Positions 12,947-16,970 of a stretch of 16,970 nucleotides of DNA are shown here, piece by piece (the first letter of the stretch is position 1; the number at the start of each line of letters is the position of its first letter). The position numbers and the translations under genes are program-made. Under the pieces are notes generated by a model. The model did not search any database. It saw nothing but the letters and a program-made list of their open reading frames with translations, and was not told where the DNA came from. The stretch covers positions 1 to 16,970 of the forward strand of contig CAMVPJ010000021.1 of the NCBI GenBank assembly GCA_947169395.1, given 5' to 3'. Source of the stretch: an uncultured Caryophanales bacterium. GTDB taxonomy: Bacteria > Bacillota_I > Bacilli_A > RF39 > UBA660.

Positions 12947-13840
12947 TTAATTCTTGTATTCAATTTTTATTAATTTAGCATGTAATACTAATTTATCTGT
13001 ATCGTTATAACAAGTAGATAGTGTAATTATTTTATCTGAAGCATCAATATTTGTATTAAAGTCATAGATGCTTCTATTAATAAGCATCTTACTGAACTCT
13101 GAAAATTCAGTAGTATCATTAAAATTAATATATAAATAATCACTTGTAGTTGGTATTTTATAAACACTAAATACTTGCCATAAGGAATTACTGTTTTCAG
13201 AAGATACGTTTATAATATGATTATCTTTATTATTAAGCCAATCTTTCTTTATTATTTTTCTTAAAGAACCAAACATAGTATTATCTAATCTTCCATGAGC
13301 GTAAAGAATAGTATTCTTATCATTTGCAATCTCATTATTACGATAATCCATAAATACCCATCCAGCTTTATTTTTATCTTTAGTAAATGAATGATTTAAA
13401 TAGTAATCATTATCATTAGTTTGTACAAAAGGATAGTTAACATTAGTACCATTAACTTTAATCCAACCTATAATCTCATTGTTATCTTCTTTAAGTTTAG
13501 AAAAATCAACATCCATTAAATCCATCTTAATAAAATCCCAGTAAGGATCAGATTTGTCTATATTATTCTCATCAACAGTTTTTTCAGTATTAGCGCCATC
13601 TTTTGTTTTTTTAATCTTACTTTTTTTCTTAACAATATCAGTAGTTTTTTTATTGTTATTTGCATCTATATACCAATTAACTAGTCCTTTAATTGCTTTG
13701 AAACTAATAAATATTGATATTAAGAATATTATGGCAATAATTAAAGTAATCCATCTTATTTTAACTTTTCTAGTAGTATGATATCTTTCCATTCTACTAG
13801 TACCTTTTTTATTAATCTTTTTTTTATAATGCTTATTCAT
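12947..13840 (-). CDS. srtB: Class B sortase
   Basis: This membrane-anchored transpeptidase attaches surface proteins to peptidoglycan. The 297 residues comprise a basic cytoplasmic N-terminus, one membrane helix at about 29-50, a Lys/Asp-rich linker, and the sortase domain from about residue 99. That domain runs from WIKVNGTNVNYPFVQ through YYLNHSF. Catalytic H182 (LYAHGR) and C277 (TLSTC) are present. The conserved catalytic arginine a few residues after the cysteine appears as K283 (NDTDKLVLHAKL). AGGTGAG precedes the ATG. It is transcribed divergently from a surface protein ending in an NPNTLD sorting signal, its likely substrate. NP-type signals are used by class B enzymes. def lies downstream on the same strand. 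Confidence 0.9.
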   Translation of the reverse strand: MNKHYKKKINKKGTSRMERYHTTRKVKIRWITLIIAIIFLISIFISFKAIKGLVNWYIDANNNKKTTDIVKKKSKIKKTKDGANTEKTVDENNIDKSDPYWDFIKMDLMDVDFSKLKEDNNEIIGWIKVNGTNVNYPFVQTNDNDYYLNHSFTKDKNKAGWVFMDYRNNEIANDKNTILYAHGRLDNTMFGSLRKIIKKDWLNNKDNHIINVSSENSNSLWQVFSVYKIPTTSDYLYINFNDTTEFSEFSKMLINRSIYDFNTNIDASDKIITLSTCYNDTDKLVLHAKLIKIEYKN

Positions 13841-13860
13841 ATTCTCACCTAGGTAGTAGT

Positions 13861-13889
13861 ATTATAGCAGATATTCATTAATATTTGAA
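13861..13889 (-). promoter_or_regulatory. Sortase promoter
   Basis: On the minus strand TTCAAA (complement of 13884-13889), a 17-base spacer and TG-C-TATAAT (box complement of 13861-13866). It is back to back with the surface-protein promoter at 13951-13978, so the pair could be regulated together. Confidence 0.6.
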
Positions 13890-13950
13890 TGTATGAGTGT
13901 TAAGAAAGTGTCAAATGATATCTTTTTTCTTGCAAATTTATATTTTTCTA

Positions 13951-13978
13951 TTTACTTTTAAGAAATATATGATATTAT
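13951..13978 (+). promoter_or_regulatory. Surface-protein promoter
   Basis: TTTACT (13951-13956), a 16-base spacer and TG-A-TATTAT (box 13973-13978). The -10 overlaps an in-frame ATG at 13977. That argues against translation from there and for the ATG at 14001. Confidence 0.6.
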
Positions 13979-14000
13979 GATAGTGAAAGGAGTAAACGAT

Positions 14001-15299
14001 ATGAAGAAAAAAATATTTGGAATGTTTATGATGGTATTATTAGTTTTATGCATTCCTACAATCATTATGGCAAGTGAAGCCAAAATAGGGGATACGGAGT
14101 ATGATAGCTTAGCTGATGCTTATGGTGCAGCAACTGCGGGAGATAAGATAGTATTACTAAGTGATGCAAATCTATCTGGTACACTAACAGTAAGTAAAAA
14201 TCTTACAATTGACTTAAATGGTCATGATATTATTGCTTCAAATAAAGTAATCAATATAAATGGAGCAAAATTAGAACTAACTGGTAGTGGAACCGTAAAG
14301 GAAAGTGCACCTTATTATGGAGCAATTCATTTAGTTGGTACAACTGATGAATCTATAACTGATTATTCACATGTTGTAGTAGGTAAGGATGTAACTTTAG
14401 AGGCTTGGTCTCCAATATTTATTAGTTTTGTTCCTAATACTAATAAAGCATGTGGCGTTGTTGCAGATATCTATGGAACGCTTAATAGTGTGAAAGATAT
14501 AGATGGCTATACAGGACATGGTATTTATATTAATGGTACTGTTCAAAACAAAACATGCTACCCAGTTATTAATGTAAAAGATGGTGCAGTAATTACTAGT
14601 GAAGGTGTTGGAATATATGCTGCTGGATACGGAGAGTTTAATATAGGTGCGGCAAATATAACTGGATTTGAATCTGGTATTGCAGTAAAATCTGGAACAA
14701 TTAATCTTACTAATACAAATATTAAATCTACTGGTCCTGCATCTAACCCAACAGGTAATAATAATGGAATAAATGAAACAGGAGCGGCTATTCAAATAGA
14801 ATCTAATCCAGGATATGCTGGTGATATTAAGATTAATATTAATGGTGGAAACTATGAAAGTGAAAATGGACATGCAATAATTGAGTATGCTAGTAAAGAT
14901 ACAGTAACTGAAACAAGTGTATCTGAGTTTAAAATTACTGATGGAAACTTTGTATCAGCAGAAGATAGTGACACTATAAATGTATCTGACTTATTTAAAA
15001 GAGCAATTCCTAAATTTATTGAGGGAGGAACTTACTCTTCAGATGTTGCAGATTATGTATTAGATGATTTAGATGTTAAAGTTGTAAATGGTAAATATAT
15101 TGTAGGAGATGAAGAAGATACTACAGTTAGTGAGACTACTAATACAACTGTTACAAATACAAATAAAAGTACAAATAATGAGATTAAAAATCCTAATACA
15201 TTAGATAATAAAGCTTCACTTATTATAATTATGATTGTATCAAGTATTGTATTAATAACTACATTTATAATTCTAAAAAGAAAATATAACAGAAGTTAA
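14001..15299 (+). CDS. Sortase-anchored surface protein with beta-helix domain
   Basis: The 432-residue protein has a classical signal peptide (MKKKIFGMFMMVLLVLCIP, cleavage near IMA-SEA). A right-handed beta-helix follows at about residues 30-330, with strands such as TLTVSKNLTIDLNGHDI and repeated Gly/Asn turns, as in pectate-lyase-like adhesins. A Thr/Asn-rich stalk (about 367-396) leads to a C-terminal wall signal: NPNTLD at about 397-402, a hydrophobic helix and a basic KRKYNRS tail. It should be exported and covalently linked to the wall by the neighbouring sortase. The usual motif would have Gly or Asn where Leu stands. AAAGGAG at 13985-13991 selects ATG 14001. Its ligand is unknown, though adhesion to host or glycan is plausible. 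Confidence 0.85.
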   Translation: MKKKIFGMFMMVLLVLCIPTIIMASEAKIGDTEYDSLADAYGAATAGDKIVLLSDANLSGTLTVSKNLTIDLNGHDIIASNKVININGAKLELTGSGTVKESAPYYGAIHLVGTTDESITDYSHVVVGKDVTLEAWSPIFISFVPNTNKACGVVADIYGTLNSVKDIDGYTGHGIYINGTVQNKTCYPVINVKDGAVITSEGVGIYAAGYGEFNIGAANITGFESGIAVKSGTINLTNTNIKSTGPASNPTGNNNGINETGAAIQIESNPGYAGDIKININGGNYESENGHAIIEYASKDTVTETSVSEFKITDGNFVSAEDSDTINVSDLFKRAIPKFIEGGTYSSDVADYVLDDLDVKVVNGKYIVGDEEDTTVSETTNTTVTNTNKSTNNEIKNPNTLDNKASLIIIMIVSSIVLITTFIILKRKYNRS

Positions 15300-15323
15300 A
15301 ATAGTGTGAATGCACTATTTTTT
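15298..15323 (+). terminator. Terminator of the surface-protein gene
   Basis: AAAATAGTG (15298-15306) pairs with CACTATTTT (15313-15321) around a six-base loop, with T6 at 15318-15323. Confidence 0.8.
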
Positions 15324-15346
15324 GTATAATAGTTATAAAAATGTGC

Positions 15347-15375
15347 TTGATAAGTAAAAATATATATGATAGTAT
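15347..15375 (+). promoter_or_regulatory. Promoter of the transglutaminase-like gene
   Basis: TTGATA (15347-15352), a 17-base spacer and TG-A-TAGTAT (15367-15375). The leader to the ATG at 15458 is about 75 bases, long for this window, and contains a ten-codon open frame. Confidence 0.75.
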
Positions 15376-15389
15376 ATTCATCAACAGGG

Positions 15390-15422
15390 ATGATAAATAT
15401 AATGAAATTTAGAAGTAATTAA
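15390..15422 (+). other. Possible ten-codon leader ORF
   Basis: ATG at 15390 opens a ten-codon frame ending in TAA at 15420-15422, in the leader of the transglutaminase-like gene. An internal ATG at 15402 has GGGATGAT upstream at ribosome-binding distance. No repeated regulatory codon is visible, and it may be chance. Confidence 0.2.
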
Positions 15423-15457
15423 TTATTTTAATTAGTATAAAAAATGGGAGGAAAAGT

Positions 15458-15976
15458 ATGATAAAAACACCAGAAGATTTATTAAAATTTATGAATCAGA
15501 TTGATTATGAATGGATGGATAAACAAGGTAACTTTCATAAGGATATTGTTCCAGAGATGTATGAGAATTATTCATTTATGTCGCCGAGTGAAGTATTAAA
15601 ATATAAAAAAGGTATATGTGTTGACCAAGCTGAATTTGAAAGAGATTGGTTTAGTAAGAATGGCTACGAACATAAAGTAATGAGTATTCAAATAGATTTA
15701 GAAAATGAAAGTCCAGGACATGTTTTCCTAATATATAGGGATAATGATAAATACTATTGGTTTGAAAATGCTTTGTATGATGAAAAAGGAATACATGAGT
15801 ATAGCACATGTGAAGAACTTATTAGTGATATAAAGAATAAATTTAGTATTCAAAATAATATTGTTGGTAGTAAAATTAATGATATTAAAATATATGAACA
15901 GCCTAAGTATCCTTATCATATCAGTTATGAAGAGATGGACGAATATGATAGTAAAGAGAATGTTAAAAGGAAATAG
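15458..15976 (+). CDS. Transglutaminase-like cysteine hydrolase
   Basis: This 172-residue protein belongs to the transglutaminase-like/papain-fold group of Bacillota. The nucleophile C54 lies in KKGICVDQAEF, H88 in SPGHVFLIY and an acidic or amide partner, E103 or N104, in YYWFENAL. The order Cys-His-Asp/Glu/Asn and the W-F-E context are as in the family. It is cytoplasmic, without a signal peptide. Substrates of these small forms are unknown. Amide hydrolysis or protein modification are possible. GGGAGG six bases before the ATG is a strong start signal. The gene has its own promoter and is followed by a decayed frame. Confidence 0.78.
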   Translation: MIKTPEDLLKFMNQIDYEWMDKQGNFHKDIVPEMYENYSFMSPSEVLKYKKGICVDQAEFERDWFSKNGYEHKVMSIQIDLENESPGHVFLIYRDNDKYYWFENALYDEKGIHEYSTCEELISDIKNKFSIQNNIVGSKINDIKIYEQPKYPYHISYEEMDEYDSKENVKRK

Positions 15977-16001
15977 TATATATAATAGTTGTTTTAGCTG
16001 A

Positions 16002-16109
16002 TTTGTATTATGCCTGACTACATATAATCAAGAATATGAAGTAAATAGTAAGAGTGTTAAAGAGGTTTTAACAACATATGTAGATATAATTGATAGTATA
16101 GAAGTATAA
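16002..16109 (+). pseudogene. Remnant reading frame without start codon
   Basis: An open frame of 35 codons plus stop, bounded upstream by TGA at 15999-16001, has protein-like content (NQEYEVNSKSVKEVLTTYVD). It has no start codon. The upstream bases in another frame also read as hydrophobic residues (VVLADLYYA). It looks like the C-terminal piece of a lost gene. It ends two bases before the leader of the sialidase-like gene. Chance cannot be excluded. Confidence 0.35.
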
Positions 16110-16121
16110 AATGGTGATGTT

Positions 16122-16925
16122 ATGATAGAAAAATATACAATAAGTAAGGATAACAAGTATTATAGAGCATTTACTGATTTAATAGAAATTAATGGTAGAT
16201 TGATATGCTCTTTTGCAGAAATGAATAAAGAAACAGAAGAATATAATATTTGTTATTGTGAATCGCATGATAATGGCAAGTCGTGGAGCGAGAGAAAAAA
16301 TTTACAATCTAAATTAGATAAACCTGGAAGATGGGACTGTCCAAGATTATGTAAAATGAAAGACGGTAATATAATTCTATTAAGTACTTGGTATTTAAAT
16401 GGTGATAAAACTAAGAAGAATAGTTTTGTATATATGTGGAATTTTGATGAGTACTTTAATTATATTAATGGTCCTATAAAAACAACAATTAATGGTATTG
16501 TTCCAGATAAAATAACAGAGTTAGATGATAGATGGATTACATCAACACATGAAAATAATAATGGAAAAAGAGAAACATATTTATATACAAGTTATGATAA
16601 AGGAAATACTTGGATAAAAAGTTTACTAGCCAAGTCTGATATATATGATGTATGTGAAACAAGTATAATTGCCCTTAATGATAATACATTAGTAGCACTA
16701 ATGAGAGAAAACTCGCATCAAGGGATTGATTGTTTAAAAACTATTTCATATGATAAGGGTGAGACTTGGAGTGATATATATAAAATGCCAATACCTGCAT
16801 GTCATAGACCAGTTATTTCTAAATTAAATAGTGGTAATTATTTAATAACATATAGATTTGATTACGCAAAGTTTGTTGGAACTGGGATTCATGGAAATAT
16901 ATTTATGGGATGCCTTTGGTGTTAG
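16122..16925 (+). CDS. Sialidase-like beta-propeller protein, probably C-terminally truncated
   Basis: The 267-residue protein carries three Asp boxes (S-x-D-x-G-x-S/T-W): residues 48-55, 157-164 and 209-216. This marks the sialidase/BNR six-bladed propeller. Candidate active-site arginines are R15 (YYRAF, where FRIP/YRIP is usual), R195 (LMRENS), R229 (CHRP) and R245 (TYR). Sialidases remove terminal sialic acids from glycans. No signal peptide is seen, so any enzyme would be cytoplasmic or act on imported oligosaccharides. The chain stops in NIFMGCLWC just after the TYR motif, where relatives usually continue for roughly another blade, so truncation is likely. GGTGATG precedes the ATG. Function may be lost. 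Confidence 0.72.
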   Translation: MIEKYTISKDNKYYRAFTDLIEINGRLICSFAEMNKETEEYNICYCESHDNGKSWSERKNLQSKLDKPGRWDCPRLCKMKDGNIILLSTWYLNGDKTKKNSFVYMWNFDEYFNYINGPIKTTINGIVPDKITELDDRWITSTHENNNGKRETYLYTSYDKGNTWIKSLLAKSDIYDVCETSIIALNDNTLVALMRENSHQGIDCLKTISYDKGETWSDIYKMPIPACHRPVISKLNSGNYLITYRFDYAKFVGTGIHGNIFMGCLWC

Positions 16926-16961
16926 TATAGATATATAGACACGAAATTTGTCACAAAGTGA

Positions 16962-16967
16962 TATAAT
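16962..16967 (+). promoter_or_regulatory. Candidate -10 promoter for a gene beyond the window
   Basis: An extended -10, TG-A-TATAAT, lies at the extreme right edge. It overlaps a short palindrome TCAC-AAA-GTGA (16951-16961) that could be an operator. No clear -35 is present and the downstream gene is outside the window. Confidence 0.4.
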
Positions 16968-16970
16968 ATT

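Noticed and set aside
13893..13961. 22-codon ORF between the sortase and surface-protein genes
   Set aside because: It has no ribosome binding site and overlaps the surface-protein promoter.
14397..14873. Minus-strand 158-codon frame inside the surface-protein gene
   Set aside because: It is antisense to a clear beta-helix protein, is rich in Ile/Asn/Ser/Cys as expected from a shadow frame, and has no ribosome binding site.

Overview
The window is a strongly AT-rich stretch of a Gram-positive-type chromosome, most likely an uncultured gut-associated low-GC Bacillota (Bacilli/Clostridia lineages such as RF39, Erysipelotrichia-like or TANB77-like groups). The reasons are A/T-biased codons, GGAGG-type ribosome binding sites, sigma-A promoters with extended -10 elements, a class B sortase with a cell-wall-anchored substrate, LysM and SpoIID-type peptidoglycan proteins, and TGA used as a stop with TGG as Trp (so not a Mycoplasma code). 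The exact taxon is an inference.

Layout. (1) 1-892: the 3' edge of an upstream transcript ending in a terminator, then an orphan protein-kinase-like gene. (2) 919-3532: a three-gene operon encoding a five-LysM protein, a small beta-sandwich protein and a SpoIID-like protein with three peptidoglycan-binding repeats. The LysM gene has no ATG/GTG/TTG start in its frame and appears to start at ATA. (3) 3513-4241: a DinJ/YafQ-type toxin-antitoxin module lying exactly between two copies of an identical 20-bp terminator hairpin. (4) 4245-5553: enolase as a single-gene unit. (5) 5656-5971: three tRNAs (Gln-CUG, Thr-CGU, Leu-GAG), all minor isoacceptors. (6) 6004-8557: an Mbeg1-like (DUF2974) hydrolase, an unknown minus-strand gene, a predicted helical-bundle protein and a double-HTH XRE regulator, separated by convergent terminators. 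(7) 8678-12244: a reduced AddB-like PD-(D/E)XK nuclease with an Fe-S cysteine set but no Walker A, followed at once by a coiled-coil gene and then by its diverged paralogue, which has its own promoter. (8) 12264-15323: peptide deformylase with a tightly coupled 26-residue membrane peptide, a class B sortase, and divergently a beta-helix surface protein with an NPNTLD sorting signal. (9) 15347-16970: a transglutaminase-like protein, a gene remnant and a sialidase-like protein that ends early.

How the genes fit together. Housekeeping genes (eno, def, tRNAs) are interleaved with envelope and accessory genes. The sortase and surface protein are a clear enzyme-substrate pair. The LysM/beta-sandwich/SpoIID genes form one translationally coupled envelope or spore-associated unit. 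The nuclease and first coiled-coil gene are coupled and may act together. No CRISPR array, transposase, integrase or rRNA was seen. No gene-free stretch exceeds about 300 bases.
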